64,000 nt of DNA from Trissonchulus latispiculum (GCA_030248195.1 JASAND010016630.1:62001-126000), one strand, 5' to 3'. Positions 29,501-41,064 are shown, counted from the first letter of the stretch. Notes: a model not told the origin generated them from the sequence alone. Program-made: numbers and translations.

Positions 29501-32146
29501 TGAATGCAAAAAATCCCCTAAGCTAGCCCTGTGTTCAAGATAGGGCGTCTAAATAGAGAAGTGACTCACTATACACAAAAGATATTAGTTTTCATTTTAT
29601 ACATTCCTGCTCCAGCAGGAATAAAAATTGTCTACTCGATAACTGTGCTTGTTGAATTTGTAATTATGTCTAACTAAGTGTTATATAACACTTTTTATAG
29701 GTACACTCAGATGCGAAGCAAACTTTACGGGATGCACTAATCACCCCGATTTTGTTCTGCACAGTCATGTAATTTTTGTCACCTTTAGCGACTGTGAACA
29801 CAATCAGAAGAAAGTATACGAGGACTCAAATAAAGGAAGCATTACACTAAATTGTGATTGTAAGTTGAGCTCAGTCAGTTCAGTTCGTTGGCCAGGGATC
29901 ACTTACCTTAAGTGGTGGATCATGTCAAGTCTACAGTTGCACTAGAAGTCTTATGTTAACAAGTCAATTTTTGTATGGAAATATTCAACTAGTTAACAAT
30001 TGTGAGCTTTGATAACTGGGGAATATTTTGAAAACTTACCTAAAACAGTTTCATGTTTGGATCAAAATTCCTTAGTCGTCTGAATTCGGCTTTTCCGGTT
30101 TTTAGGGTGAAAGTAAATGATTTGAGCCAATATTACGGATAAAATTCGGCTTTTCGACGGCCTTTGGTTACCGGTCCCCCACCCCAACACTTCGCCTCCT
30201 GTAGGCAATCTGAGCTTAACCGTTTATAAGGTGTGCTGGTCGACTTAACAGTCAGCAAATCAATTCTGACAATTTATTCCGGTTTAGTAATCAGCATTGA
30301 AAATGGAAGGACTCGTACTTTGAGAGTGTAGTAGGAAGAGTGTGACACTTTTTTAGTGTTAGCGCTCTTAGTTTTTAGTGCTCAACACATTAAGATAGAA
30401 ATGTCTGGAGGGACACCGCTTACCGTCGTTAACCATGCGTTTATATGCGTTTAAACTATAGTTTTCATAGGTTGCTACAGTTGGACTATCTGCTGCGTCC
30501 AATGAGGTTTAGTTTAGTTCGTTAATTTAAACACACGGATAAGAACGTGTGTTTACCAGACTTGTGATTTTGTGGATGCCCATAATTAGTGATGTGGATT
30601 GGATCGGCAAAATTGATCCGATCCGCGATCCGGAGGCCGACTCGGATCGGATCGGTCCGTATCGGAACGTTTGAGTCAGTCCGACTAACTACCAAATATT
30701 ACATAAAGTAAACAGCACTTGGCACAGCAGGTTGCCACTAATTATGACTCCATCAATGTTTGTGTGTTTGGAACAAAAGCTGTTCACTGTTGTTCAGCAT
30801 TTCCTTACAGCAAAGTTTGTTGCTTTAAGTTTTGTTGTTTGCTGGAGGTTGCCTCCAGCTTCAAATAAGCAACTCTTTTGTATGCAAAGTGCAAATCTAG
30901 TTAGACTGTCATATGAATGAAGTATTAGGTATATATGCCCTAAAACGTGATGATTATACGATTTATGTAGAATTTTATGAGTTTTCTTGCGAAGGTCTGA
31001 AGTGCTTTTTCTGACTTAACATAGATCTACCAAAGTCAGAGGTCCCAAAACTTAAAGCCGATATTAAACTAAAAATAGCTGCATTAATTCATCGTAATTG
31101 TCATTTTTAAGTTAGTTTTATAAGCTTTGTCTATAGCTTTCTCTTAAGGTGGTGACTCTTTTTGGAGACATTAAGTCTGAACCCTTATTACTCATTCATT
31201 CGTTGGAGATAAGAAGCCATTTTTATATTGAAATGCAGCTTAACATGTTCTCTTTCTAATGTGTACTGTTAAACTAACCTTAGTCTTTGGAAATTATTTT
31301 ACTACATTTTCGAAGTGATTTAATCTTCCAAATTTTTTGCGTATTTTTGAGAGACGTAGTTTACATCATTCGATACCACTATAAAATACCTGGGGACCGT
31401 TTTTTTAGTTGTTGTGAAATCGCTCTTCGTAATGGTTAAATTAGCTAAAAAGTATGCGCAACCTGGATTTTGCCTACTTTTCTCCGTTTTGGTAAGCGAC
31501 CGCATTAGCTAGAAAGCAGCAATCGAGGCAACTAAAAGAGGGTCCCGGGGTTCTTTTGTGTAAAACACGTCTACTAAGTGGCTACCCTGGAGCTTGAACC
31601 GAGAAATAGATACTCTTGATTTAGAAATAGACTCGCTTTCAAGAACACTGGTCACTGGTCAAAATGAAGACGCTTTGGAAAATTAGCATAGCAGATGTGT
31701 TTAATAATGCAAAACCCGACATTAAGGGCAGTCAATATATGATTTTTGAATATTCCAATTCGGATCGCCTGTCCGAATCGCCGGATGGATCGGATCGTCA
31801 AATTAAGTTACTGGATCGGATCGGCTGAGTTTTTCCTGCCGATCCGATCCGGTCCACATCACTACTCATTGCTGTGACTTTCTTAGTAAGAAGACAGCAA
31901 GACTTTTGTATTTCAGTTGTTCCTGGTCAAGAATTCACAGATCAAAGCCAAATTTACTGGCACAAACGAGGCGACTTTCTACCGGAACCTGGCGATTCGC
32001 GAATTCAATTATCACCTGACCGACGTCAACTTACAATAATGCGTCCTACAGTTTCCGATTCCGACGGCTACTATTGTATACACAAGAGTCCAACCGGCCA
32101 TTATCTTAACAAAATCGATCTCATGATCATAAACGGACTAGCTTGA
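26370..32146 (+). CDS. Secreted immunoglobulin-domain protein, copy B (four exons)
   Basis: Gene model join(26370..26555, 27964..28093, 29701..29859, 31917..32146): 705 coding bases, the same exon lengths and phases as copy A, and all splice sites intact. The protein has a signal peptide ending VVNAQ and the same Cys and Ig-domain layout. Differences from copy A lie mainly in exon 1 (7 residues, including the residue after IGC), exon 2 (first residue, N to K near the end) and exon 3 (RSPE to HSHV). Exon 4 is identical. Intron 1 is only 1.4 kb. Both copies look expressible, so subfunctionalisation is possible. Confidence 0.85.
26857..27645. mobile_element. Non-autonomous element with palindromic ends, copy 1
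   Basis: Starts GTAGGCCCCAAAAGGGG and ends TCCTGCTCCAGCAGGAATAAA; both ends are self-complementary hairpins. AACAA flanks it on both sides. The site is empty in copy A near 16,352. A second family member is at 28,869-29,625. Confidence 0.6.
27964..28093 (+). CDS. Ig gene copy B, exon 2
   Basis: Acceptor TGATGTTTCAG, donor AATG|GTTAGT; 130 bases, phase 0 in and phase 1 out. Confidence 0.85.
28252..28328 (+). repeat. tRNA-like sequence (SINE or tRNA pseudogene), copy B
   Basis: 77 bases with an A-box-like TGTAGTGGTTAGTACG, an anticodon-loop-like GGACTGCAAG (GCA in place) and a B-box-like TGGATTCTTG. The acceptor ends pair poorly (GACTCTG with CAGAACC), so it is not a functional tRNA. Confidence 0.45.
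28869..29625. mobile_element. Non-autonomous element with palindromic ends, copy 2
   Basis: Same ends as the element at 26,857 (GGCCCCAAAAGGGGCAGTATT; TCCTGCTCCAGCAGGA) with a diverged interior. It lies in intron 2 of copy B and is absent from copy A. Confidence 0.6.
29701..29859 (+). CDS. Ig gene copy B, exon 3
   Basis: Acceptor CTTTTTATAG, donor GATT|GTAAGT; 159 bases. Confidence 0.88.
30587..31864. mobile_element. TIR-bounded element in intron 3, copy B
   Basis: Begins TAGTGATGTGGATTGGATCGG minus its last base or so and ends GGTCCACATCACTA, clearer ends than in copy A. Non-coding. Confidence 0.6.
31917..32146 (+). CDS. Ig gene copy B, exon 4
   Basis: Acceptor TTGTATTTCAG ending at 31,916; stop at 32,144-32,146; identical to copy A exon 4. 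Confidence 0.9.
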
Positions 32147-32176
32147 AAACGATAAGAAATGGCAAATTTACTGATA

Positions 32177-32182
32177 AATAAA
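32177..32182 (+). terminator. Poly(A) signal of copy B
   Basis: AATAAA shortly after the stop codon. 32,183-32,738 downstream holds no gene. Confidence 0.75.
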
Positions 32183-33932
32183 TGATGTTGCAAGTAAACC
32201 AGTACTGCAATTTGGAGCTGTGACCATTCTGCCAATTACTGTTTCCTCCTAGTGTCCGTGTACGAAGGGGACACAATGCAGATCTGCAGCAAAAATCAAA
32301 CAGTTAAGTTGATTTTTGTTTTTGCATTTATTTCTGCATCAAAATCAAATACATAGCTGTTCTAAGTTTGATTTTCCATGTGCATCAGTTTCAAAATGCA
32401 AAAATGAAACTGCTTTCTGATTGGCTAGAGTCGCGCCTGTTGTGATTGGCAGGCTTCAAACACGTGATCTACTCTAGTGTGCAATGAAGGTTTAAGGCGT
32501 GGCGTGCACAAAATGTGGCAACGATATTGGAAATAACTGCACAACAATTGTGAATACAATATATAGAGATCATTTTGCAAAATTAGTGTTGAGGGTGTTG
32601 ATCCAACACGGCGGAGAGCAGCGACGTAATTAAGATAGGTTAAATTTTTTATCCAATATTCTTATAAACATGAAACGAAATTTAGATCTTAACCTGAGTT
32701 TAGGGAGACAGGCTTAATCATTTTGCCACTTGTTTTAGTTAAGGGGGGGGCTACTAAAGGTTTGCCCGACTTTGTCCGATTGGCCTACTTTTTGGCGAGG
32801 ATATAGAGCATGGGTGTGGTCAAAAAATATCGGGTACTGAGATCTTAGTTGCCTTCCAGCCATGTGCAGCCGTCGCGTTTATGTGTCCGGCGTCCGACCC
32901 CCATTTTTCGCAACTACCAACATAGTTAATAAAAAATTTCTACTGACTGCTAGGCCCAAGCTTCAAAGTTGTCATTCGCCGATGTGATTTGGCACCTGTG
33001 CCCCTATCTCTAGAAAAATACTAGATGTATCTTATCTGCATCTGAGGGAATTACTCTTCAAAGTTGAAGTTTCGGCAAAGATTTAAAAAATTTTGGCTAA
33101 CGAAAGGAAAATTTTATTACTGGTGCGAGGTATAATGCTGTAATTTGGCATAAAAGGAGGCGCTATAGGAGTACTCATTTGTGCCAAATGGCAAGAAATT
33201 CTGCCGCGTGAAAAAATTTTTATGTCAACTTTAGTCTTCAAAAATTTCCTAAAACGCCTTTTTTGGGGAATGGTAGGAGCCCAGAAATCGAAAACATCAA
33301 ATTTTTTGAAATCAAAATTTTTTGAGATATTTGAACTCAGCGAGGTCGAAAACACCCCCACAACAGATTTCAGCTCGATTAGTGAAGGTTTGCGACTTCT
33401 ATGGCTGCAGAAAGCCTCTACACAGGATCCGACAGACTGAAAATGGCGGTTTCGGCAATTTTTGAAGATTAAAGTTGACAAAAATTTTTTCACTAGGCAG
33501 AATTTCTTGCCATTTCGCACAAATGAGTACTCCTATAGGGCCTCCTTCTATGCCAAATTACAGCCTTATAGCTCGCACCAGTAATAAAATTTTCCTTTCG
33601 TTAGCCAAAATTTTTTAAATTTTTGCCAAAACTTCAACTTTGAGGAGTAATTCCCTTAGATGCAGATAAGATACAGACATCTAGTATTTTTCTACAGGTA
33701 GGGGCATATGTGCCAAATCATATTGGCGAATGACAGCTTTGAAACTTGGGCCTAGCAGTCAGTAGAAATTTTTAATTAATTATGTTGGTAGTTGCGAAAA
33801 ATGGGGGTCGAGCACATAAACGCGACGGCTGCACATGGCTGGAAGGCAACTAAGATCTCAGTACCCGATATTTTTTGATCACACCCATTCTCTATATCTT
33901 CGCCAAAAAGTAGGCCAATCGGACAAAGTCGG

Positions 33933-34482
33933 TGTGAAGTTTGACTATACTGATCTTAGTAAAAATGCTGCTGTCTGACTTTTACTCTCTAGGATAAGAC
34001 TAAACTACAGGTAACAACAGTGGTGTGTGATGCTGGAGCAATGTTCGGACTTGACCAACTACCAGACGACGAAATAATTACAACGGTTTATTGTAATTTA
34101 GACAAAGACTTCACGACGAAACTAGAACAGATCATAAATTTCAACCACAAATCGTAAACTTGACAAAATATTAAACTAAACATAAAATGCCCAGAAAAAG
34201 CCGGCTGAGCGACAGATCAAACTTGATTAAACACCCCAAAACAACTTTACCCAAAGTTCGGGCCCAAAGCTTGCAACCCAACCGTTCCTGACGAAACTTA
34301 CACCCACTCTCACTTTCTGACCAACCCAACATGGAGGATTACAACTATTAGCTATCCGAACCTACGAATTTAGACAAGAGTAATGCGAAAAGGTTGAACG
34401 TTTGTCAAATGAAATGTCATTTTCACTTAGGCTTAGCAGCACATGAATAATTTATATCTTTCCTGCCGGTGCTAACTTCACA
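33933..34482 (-). repeat. 3' LTR of the 7.7-kb element
   Basis: 550 bp, with 9-bp inverted ends TGTGAAGTT / AACTTCACA. Confidence 0.93.
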
Positions 34483-34487
34483 TAATA

Positions 34488-34498
34488 CCCCCTCTTTT
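34488..34498 (-). other. Polypurine tract
   Basis: AAAAGAGGGGG on the minus strand, six bases before the 3' LTR; it would prime second-strand synthesis. Confidence 0.7.
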
Positions 34499-37331
34499 GG
34501 CCCCGGGCGGCCTCGGACGGGTCCACTCAGTTAGACAACTTGATAAAAAGGATGTTACTCACAGGTACCTTAGGTACTAGTAAAGGTAAAACTTTGGTGA
34601 AAATTACGTAAAGATAAAAGTAAACAACTGCGGGAACATACACCATACCACGGTTGAGCACACAACTTTTTAACATGCTAACCGGCCGACGGTAAAACTA
34701 CTCGAAACTGAATCGAGACATTTTTGACAAACTACTACAAAAACTTACTTACCTACTCAAAACCTACGTAAAATTGTAAATTCCCGCCCGAGCACACCCA
34801 GGTACCAAAAGAGTAGGGAGCACCGACAGGAAACAACAGCAGAAATAAGAACAAAAACCCAATATTGTAAATATATATGTGACAAGAGAAATTATTATGC
34901 ATAGAAGTATTAAACAAAGGTAGTATAGGCAAGAAATCAAAAAATTGTACATGTAAGTAGCAGCCAAAATGGAATGAAGTAGGATTAACAATGCCAGACA
35001 AAAATACTAGATTAGTAAAAATAAGAAAAGAAGAAATAGTGTCATCAAGAAATTGTAGTATTCGAGGAAAAAGCGGAGAAAATTTGAAATACGAAAGAAG
35101 CATAAACCGTGTAACCGTATTTAGTAGAAAAACAAACAGAAAAGAGATAGTGAAAAACTAACTATACCGACACCGACAGTTATAACGGATATACCGAGGT
35201 GGCGAGCGCCCTGACAAAAAGAACAGAAAATGTCGTCAATTGAACCCCAATTTTAAAATTTTATCCCTGCGGCTCCCTCCTAACAATCACAACCATTATA
35301 CTAGAACCCGAAAGAAATACCAATCATCAAAACACAGATTAAACAACAGCAAAAATCACACAAAATTTGGGTGGGGGGACAGTGTCACAGGTGTGCAGAA
35401 GATGGGACACATGCGGTTTACTCCCCAGCACCGCAGACGATGCAATTCCAGACCGTAGACTGTCACTGAGCCACGAGTCCGTCCAGCCGGACCCTACCAG
35501 ATCGCACCGTACCAGGCCTCGAAGGGTCTCCTGTCAAAGTTCACCAAGTCCAACCCAACCAAACCAGGACCAGAGTCAAACGGGACTGGGACCAGGCACA
35601 AATTTATGGCCAAACGAGCCGTGCACCGCCTGGCCCAGCATCCCCATGGCGGCAGGTAGACCGGAAAAGGTTCACAAAGGCCAATAGGCCACCAGGCAAA
35701 GGCAAAAGGCCCCCAAGCCTTCCCAAAGGCCGGAAACCAGCGACCAAGCCTGACCAAAAGCCGACAAGATGGCAGACGGAAGCAGGCAAAATGAGCCCGC
35801 CCCACGGCAAAATAGGCAGGAGAGCCACCAGCGCCAAACCGACCATGGCACCAGTCACCAAAGGCAACCAAAGGACGCAAAGCGCCCCAACAGTCTAGAA
35901 GGCCAAACCAGGGAGACCAGCCAGCAATGCTCCCCAAAGATGGAACTGGTGAGCAGTGGAGACATGCCCACCGACGCTGAAAAATGGCCGGAAAGCCACA
36001 GGCAAAGCACTGGGCCGACCACCAACCCAGATGGAATCAAAGCAACGGGCGCAAAACGTCCAAAGAGGCGACCAGCCACGGCCACCACCACATGGGACCA
36101 AACCGAATGGCCACCACACAAAAGCATTGTGCGGCCCAAAGTCAAAGCCGACGGCCAACCAGGCCGAAATAATCCCCGGATGTCCAGTCAAACAATCCAA
36201 AGACCAGGCCATGGTCGGAGCAGACAGTTCAAGAGGCCTGGCAAGAGAAGAAACCAGTAGGAACCCAGCACCAGCAACTACCGACCAGTCACGGCGGTAC
36301 CCGACCGCGCCAGAACCAGCGCCGAAGCAAATGGCCGGAAAATCCAACCGAATCCAGCTGACACTTTTCCTGGGGAGCACACCCGGCACTGAGGATGGGG
36401 GGTCGGCACCGGCATAGCAGACAAAAGATTAGCTAAAACACACAAAAACAAAAATTAAGGCAATCAAATAAAGCACAGAAGAATCATGATTAATAAATGG
36501 CAGAATTAAACAAAACAAAATACTGACGAAACATAGTTACAGCCCCACCTATGACTTTAGTAGCTCCAGAGCCAATGGGAGAATCGCAGCCCCGGTATGC
36601 GGAGGAGAAACCCCATAGGCCTGTGCTTATCAAAGAGAATCTCAAGGCTAAACTAAACGAAACGGAATCAAAAAGTAAAAAGAATGTTAAGGAGCGTGCG
36701 GCCCACCTCACCCGGTATGCGGAGACCGGAGCGGCCCGCAACTTAACACTCCAAAAGCGAGTGTGAAAAATGTAGGAGCACCAAAAATTAAAAGTTGTAA
36801 AAAGTTAAAAAGAAAAATCCAATCTGCTGTGTGGAATTTAGAAAATCAACGAAAAGCAAAAATTGAAGTTTATTCCAGTAAGAATGTGAAAGTCAAGCGA
36901 AATAGAATCGAGAAAGACAACTTTAAAGTACCAAGGAGAAAAATCTATACGTACTTAAGATCAAGAAAGAGAAAGAAAAAGTGTGAAATCGTTTACGAAA
37001 CTCAAAGAATCCAAAGAATAAAATACTCAGATGAACAAAAGTTTATGAATTAAATCGGAAAAGCAGAGAAAAACACGAAATTTATCAAGGAAATCATCTA
37101 AAAGAGTCAAAAATAGAACGACATGCGTCAAAAATCAAGTAGAATAACCCACACAGCAGATAAAAGTTAGACATAAAAATAGTAAAAAGAAAAGAAAACG
37201 GAAGAACCCCCACCCCCCATGGTAAAACAGTAAAGATAAGAGAAAAAGATAAAAAACTTTTAAGCACTGATTTTTAGCACCAACCCGTACAGAAAGGGGC
37301 AAAAATATACACAGGAAAACTGCATGAGAAC
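34499..37331. other. Long 3' non-coding region of the 7.7-kb element
   Basis: 2.8 kb with no credible gene. 35,400-36,420 is a GC-rich island with many GGCC/AGGC motifs that opens chance frames on both strands. The rest is AT-rich. Confidence 0.6.
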
Positions 37332-38672
37332 TTAGGGCGGGACGATCTTACCGATCGCCGCCCGATGGGCCCGCTGCCTCTCATTCCAAAGTTGTTCCAT
37401 TTCACGATTTAAATTTGGAAACAGTTCAGCGCGCAAAATCATCATAACCTTTCCCAACCAATTGCGGTTCTGCTGTTGATGCACGCGAATAACTTCACTG
37501 GTAATTTGATTTGGAGACAAATTGTCAATCTGTTTTTTAGTCAAACCAATTCCCCAATACGGGTCACTGGTAGCTTCAACCAGCAGTCGGCAGCCAGAAT
37601 CGCGCAAAAAATCAACAAAATCTGGGCAAGATTTGGCCTTGGCACGCAGGACTTCAAGCATCACAAACGCGCGCACGTGCATGTCTTTACCTTGCCACAA
37701 TTTGCGAATAACTGAGTCAGGTGGCAGCCAACCCATAATTTGTTCAGCAGCGAATTTGCAATAAAACGGATTCAAATACTGCGCGCAAGCTTCAGCGGGG
37801 GCATGCCAGCAAGCAAAGAAGAAAAGTTTTCGAAATTGGTAAGCTTGCTCAGATGTTTGAAAGTACAAACCCCACAATTCAACCCACCCGTTTGCACCCG
37901 GGACCTTTTTCGGTTCAAGACGAAACATGTTAGACGCCGGGTCAAAAGCACCTTGAAAACGAGCAATCGGATGAAAATAAGGAAAATTAGACGCGCGCAT
38001 CAAAACATGTCCCAAACACTCATCAGTGACCTCCTTGGCCACCTGAACCATTTTCTTGGATCTTTCTGCCCAAACCCTAAGCAAATCTGCCGACTGCTGG
38101 AAACGCGAAACAGATGGATAAATATTCAAAAATGGAAAAAATCGCGTAACAAGATCAGCCAGCGCAGCAACTTTATAGGGCGCAAAACCAACAACCTGAA
38201 AAGATTCAAAAAGAACTTCGTCATCGCGCAAAATAGCTGGAAATTTGATGGAAAGTTTCCAATATTCGGGTTCTTCCAACTGAATACGATAGGAAGGGTG
38301 AGACACAGGCTCCAATTTATCCCACGTAATAACAGGAATAGCGTCAGACAAAAGAGTTCGTATAATGCCAAAATAATTTTCCATCGCAAAGTCAGTCAGT
38401 GCAAATGGAGCGTGTTTCAAATTTTTCAAATAGTGATCCCAGTATTTGAAGGAGCTAACAAAATAAGGATTCAAAAGCAAGGGATCCAATTTGGAAGAAA
38501 AATCAGGCAAGGTTCTCCCTGTCCAAAGAAAACCCACTACGGTGTGTAATGTGTGGCGGTGGATCAGCATGAAAACGTGGAACCGCTTTTTCGACCAAAT
38601 AACGCGCAGAATATTTATACAAAAGTTGCTTCGAATTTGCAGGATGGTCCCAAGGGGCCGCCGAACATTCAA
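37332..38672 (-). CDS. NADAR-domain protein of the 7.7-kb LTR element
   Basis: 446 residues. The first 60 overlap the upstream reading frame and are doubtful. Residues 62-260 are an unrecognised, mainly helical region (SSFKYWDHYL, VLFESFQVVGFAPYKV). Residues about 262-415 are a full NADAR domain: YFQTSEQAYQFRKL (270-283), LVEATSDPYWGIGL (364-377) and NWLGKVMMILR (404-414), with the W-G-I-G and N-W-L-G signatures intact. It would be made as the last part of a longer product by a frame change from the preceding frame (+1 relation) within 38,503-38,672. No sign of decay in the domain. Predicted activity is N-glycosidase on a NAD/ADP-ribose-linked substrate (family inference). Confidence 0.9.
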   Translation of the reverse strand: MNVRRPLGTILQIRSNFCINILRVIWSKKRFHVFMLIHRHTLHTVVGFLWTGRTLPDFSSKLDPLLLNPYFVSSFKYWDHYLKNLKHAPFALTDFAMENYFGIIRTLLSDAIPVITWDKLEPVSHPSYRIQLEEPEYWKLSIKFPAILRDDEVLFESFQVVGFAPYKVAALADLVTRFFPFLNIYPSVSRFQQSADLLRVWAERSKKMVQVAKEVTDECLGHVLMRASNFPYFHPIARFQGAFDPASNMFRLEPKKVPGANGWVELWGLYFQTSEQAYQFRKLFFFACWHAPAEACAQYLNPFYCKFAAEQIMGWLPPDSVIRKLWQGKDMHVRAFVMLEVLRAKAKSCPDFVDFLRDSGCRLLVEATSDPYWGIGLTKKQIDNLSPNQITSEVIRVHQQQNRNWLGKVMMILRAELFPNLNREMEQLWNERQRAHRAAIGKIVPP

Positions 38673-39990
38673 ACTGCTGATTTAGACTCGCAAAAGACAA
38701 GAAATGTTTCTCAGGCCACTGAATCGTGGGAGACGAGGGCAAAGTTGCCGAGTCCCTCAGTGAAAAAGTCTGTAAAGGGATGTCCAATTGCACCGGAGGC
38801 AAATGTTCATCTCTGTGTTGTGGAAAATCGCGTTTAGCGTACTTCGGATCAGTCGAAAGAGGTTGGGAGGCTTCCTGAGGCTCCGCAGATGCAGAAGTCC
38901 CAGGTTGTCCAGATGTGGACGAAGCCTCGTCCGAGCTAAAACGCACCGTAGCACGTGAAGCCGGGACTGAAGAAGAACGAGAAGGGCGATTTGTGCCCGG
39001 AGTAGGAGCAAACATAGGGTCGGGAGTCAATCCCAAACCTGCAGATGGAGTGCCGGCAGGCGGGACGCCCCCTTGCTCCGGAAAAGTAGAACCTGGAAAA
39101 ATAATTTGCAAAAGTTGAGTCAAAGAAAAATCAGCACGAGACATCAAAACATAAACAACTTCGATAGCGTCCCACGGAGCTGGATGACCAATCCAGACTG
39201 ACAAAAGTTCCTTAGAAAAACCCAAGGAAGCAAGGAGCGCAAATTGGATATCTGTAGAAATTGGAGGCATGCGGTGCCAAAACGCATCAGAAAAAGAAGT
39301 TCGCGCAGCAACGGGTAATGAGCCCAAACCTGGCGTACGAAAATTTAAGTGTGGCATATACCACTCAATCTGTGACTGAGCCGCCTGTTGTAAATTCGGC
39401 TGATTTTGCACGTTCCAGATAGGGACTGTAGGGGTAGGGGAAGGAGAGGTAGGGGCGGACTGGGAAGCAGGACGGGGGAGGGACATACGTAGGGGACAAC
39501 TCATACGCGGCTGAAAAATAGGTGTAGGCGTCGGCTGATTTCGTAAAAACTGAAAAGAGTCACTAAAAGTAGGAGGGCGCAACACCCCTGTTTGAGTAGA
39601 AATCACCGGTGAGGAAGTAGACGTAGATAAATTTAAACGTGGCGGAGCCGGCCAAGCTCCAAGTGGAGCCGGAACCGGCTGTGGCGATGGCTCAACGGCC
39701 ATTTGCCCCGCCAGAGAAAGAGAATCAGACACTAAATTTGCAGGTAGCAAAACTGAAGCATAACGCGGGGGCCCTTGTTCGGCCTGCACCGGCAGGACCA
39801 ACTGAACACAGGGCTGATCCAAATTTACCAAGGAAAGAGAAGAAGTTTCATTTGAGTGAAACACTACATCACCCAAGGTAGCTGTCGAAACACTAGTGAC
39901 CGATGGAAAAAGTTGATCTATAATTTCTTCCTGAGAAAGAGAGGTGGGAGGGGGAGGGGCAGGAGGGGCCGAGGAGTCCTCGGTCTCCAT
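38503..39990 (-). CDS. Gag-position protein of the 7.7-kb LTR element, middle part
   Basis: 495 residues, Pro/Ser/Thr-rich, with one compact region near 215-305 (FSDAFWHRMPPISTDIQFAL, LLSVWIGHPAPWDAIEVVYV, LTQLLQIIF) that might be a capsid-like helical domain. No zinc knuckle and no protease motif. It overlaps the upstream frame by 73 bases and the NADAR frame by 170 bases, so the three frames may form one polyprotein through frameshifts, or an ancestral frame broken by indels. I do not recognise the family. Confidence 0.6.
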   Translation of the reverse strand: METEDSSAPPAPPPPTSLSQEEIIDQLFPSVTSVSTATLGDVVFHSNETSSLSLVNLDQPCVQLVLPVQAEQGPPRYASVLLPANLVSDSLSLAGQMAVEPSPQPVPAPLGAWPAPPRLNLSTSTSSPVISTQTGVLRPPTFSDSFQFLRNQPTPTPIFQPRMSCPLRMSLPRPASQSAPTSPSPTPTVPIWNVQNQPNLQQAAQSQIEWYMPHLNFRTPGLGSLPVAARTSFSDAFWHRMPPISTDIQFALLASLGFSKELLSVWIGHPAPWDAIEVVYVLMSRADFSLTQLLQIIFPGSTFPEQGGVPPAGTPSAGLGLTPDPMFAPTPGTNRPSRSSSVPASRATVRFSSDEASSTSGQPGTSASAEPQEASQPLSTDPKYAKRDFPQHRDEHLPPVQLDIPLQTFSLRDSATLPSSPTIQWPEKHFLSFASLNQQFECSAAPWDHPANSKQLLYKYSARYLVEKAVPRFHADPPPHITHRSGFSLDRENLA

Positions 39991-41060
39991 AGGGATAGCA
40001 ACGGAAGGGGCCGGGGAAGGAATGGGGGTGGGGGAATGATGTTGACCGAGGGAAGGGAAGAGAAAGAGGACGTTTGCGTAGAAAAAGGCTCAGTAAGTGG
40101 CTGAAAATTTTCGGGGCCTAGACCCGGAGTGCTGCAGGCAGCACCCTCCTCGCCGACAACCGCAGCCGGCTCAGGTGGCACCGGAGGCAAATCCCGCTCA
40201 ATGCGGGACGGAGTCTCCGCACCAGAAGAGCCGACCTGCGATGGCTGAGCCAGCGACGAAGAAGGGCCTACGAACACCGCCGAATCAGAAGGGGACTGAT
40301 TTTCTTCTGCATAAACAACATGGAAAGCCGCTGCCGGCTGATTTGACTGCTCAGAAAGAGGGGAGCGGTTAACAGAGGGGATAAGGGGACGGAGCGGAGT
40401 GGAAGGGAGGGACGAGTCCCCAGCTGGAACTTCCTCCTGAGACGGTGGACGAGAAGACGGTTCCCATTTTGGAGGAGGCGTTTCCGGTCTGGGCTCATTT
40501 TCCTCATCCGAAGAATTTGAAGAGACATCCAGAATTTCGGAGGGAAATCCAAAAGCCAAAAGGCCAAAAGCTTTATTCAACATCTGAGAATATGACGGTC
40601 GTGGAATTTGTTGTGTACTGGAGGCCGAAGTTTGGGGCTGGGAAGAACCCCCCGCCTGGGTCCACTGGGGGGGGGGGGTGGACCTCTGCAACTGACCGGA
40701 ACTTGAGCCATACAACATGGAATATTTTGGTTTCGCCCAGAATTTTCCCCCCAAGTTTGCAAGGGAATCGTAGTGGGGATATAGGGGATCCCCCAATTTC
40801 GGTAGGGCGCCCCCCCCCCGAGTTCCAGGTGGAACCCCGTCTTGGAGGGGCGGATCAGTATATTCCCCAAGTTCACGCGGGTCCCCCCGATCCATAACTG
40901 GGGCCTGCTCACAACACTTCTGTCGCAAAACTAAATCGTTGTACTCATCCGGATAATCAAAATTTTGTAAAAATTCAAAAAGCCGTTGAATATCTTGAAG
41001 TCGATCTTCCAAAGCACGAAAAAATTTTGGGTCAAGACCGTCACACTCCTCCTCCAACAT
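39918..41060 (-). CDS. First ORF of the 7.7-kb LTR element, function unknown
   Basis: 380 residues. The ATG is only a few bases past the primer binding site. The N-terminal 50 residues form an acidic helix (KFFRALEDRLQDIQRLFEFL); the rest is disordered, rich in Pro, Ser, Glu and Gln. It occupies the Gag position but has no recognised Gag domain. It overlaps the next frame by 73 bases (a -1 relation). G/C homopolymers lie near 40,670 and 40,810. Confidence 0.55.
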   Translation of the reverse strand: MLEEECDGLDPKFFRALEDRLQDIQRLFEFLQNFDYPDEYNDLVLRQKCCEQAPVMDRGDPRELGEYTDPPLQDGVPPGTRGGGALPKLGDPLYPHYDSLANLGGKFWAKPKYSMLYGSSSGQLQRSTPPPQWTQAGGSSQPQTSASSTQQIPRPSYSQMLNKAFGLLAFGFPSEILDVSSNSSDEENEPRPETPPPKWEPSSRPPSQEEVPAGDSSLPSTPLRPLIPSVNRSPLSEQSNQPAAAFHVVYAEENQSPSDSAVFVGPSSSLAQPSQVGSSGAETPSRIERDLPPVPPEPAAVVGEEGAACSTPGLGPENFQPLTEPFSTQTSSFSSLPSVNIIPPPPFLPRPLPLLSLWRPRTPRPLLPLPLPPLFLRKKL

Positions 41061-41064
41061 CTAC

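Noticed and set aside
34753..35103. Hydrophobic minus-strand frame.
   Set aside because: AT-rich chance frame within LTR-element non-coding DNA.
35367..36417. Several 90-165-residue frames on both strands in a GC-rich island.
   Set aside because: All are low complexity, overlap on both strands and follow from the scarcity of stop codons in this composition.
37740..38549. 269-residue plus-strand frame.
   Set aside because: Antisense shadow of the NADAR frame; no domain.
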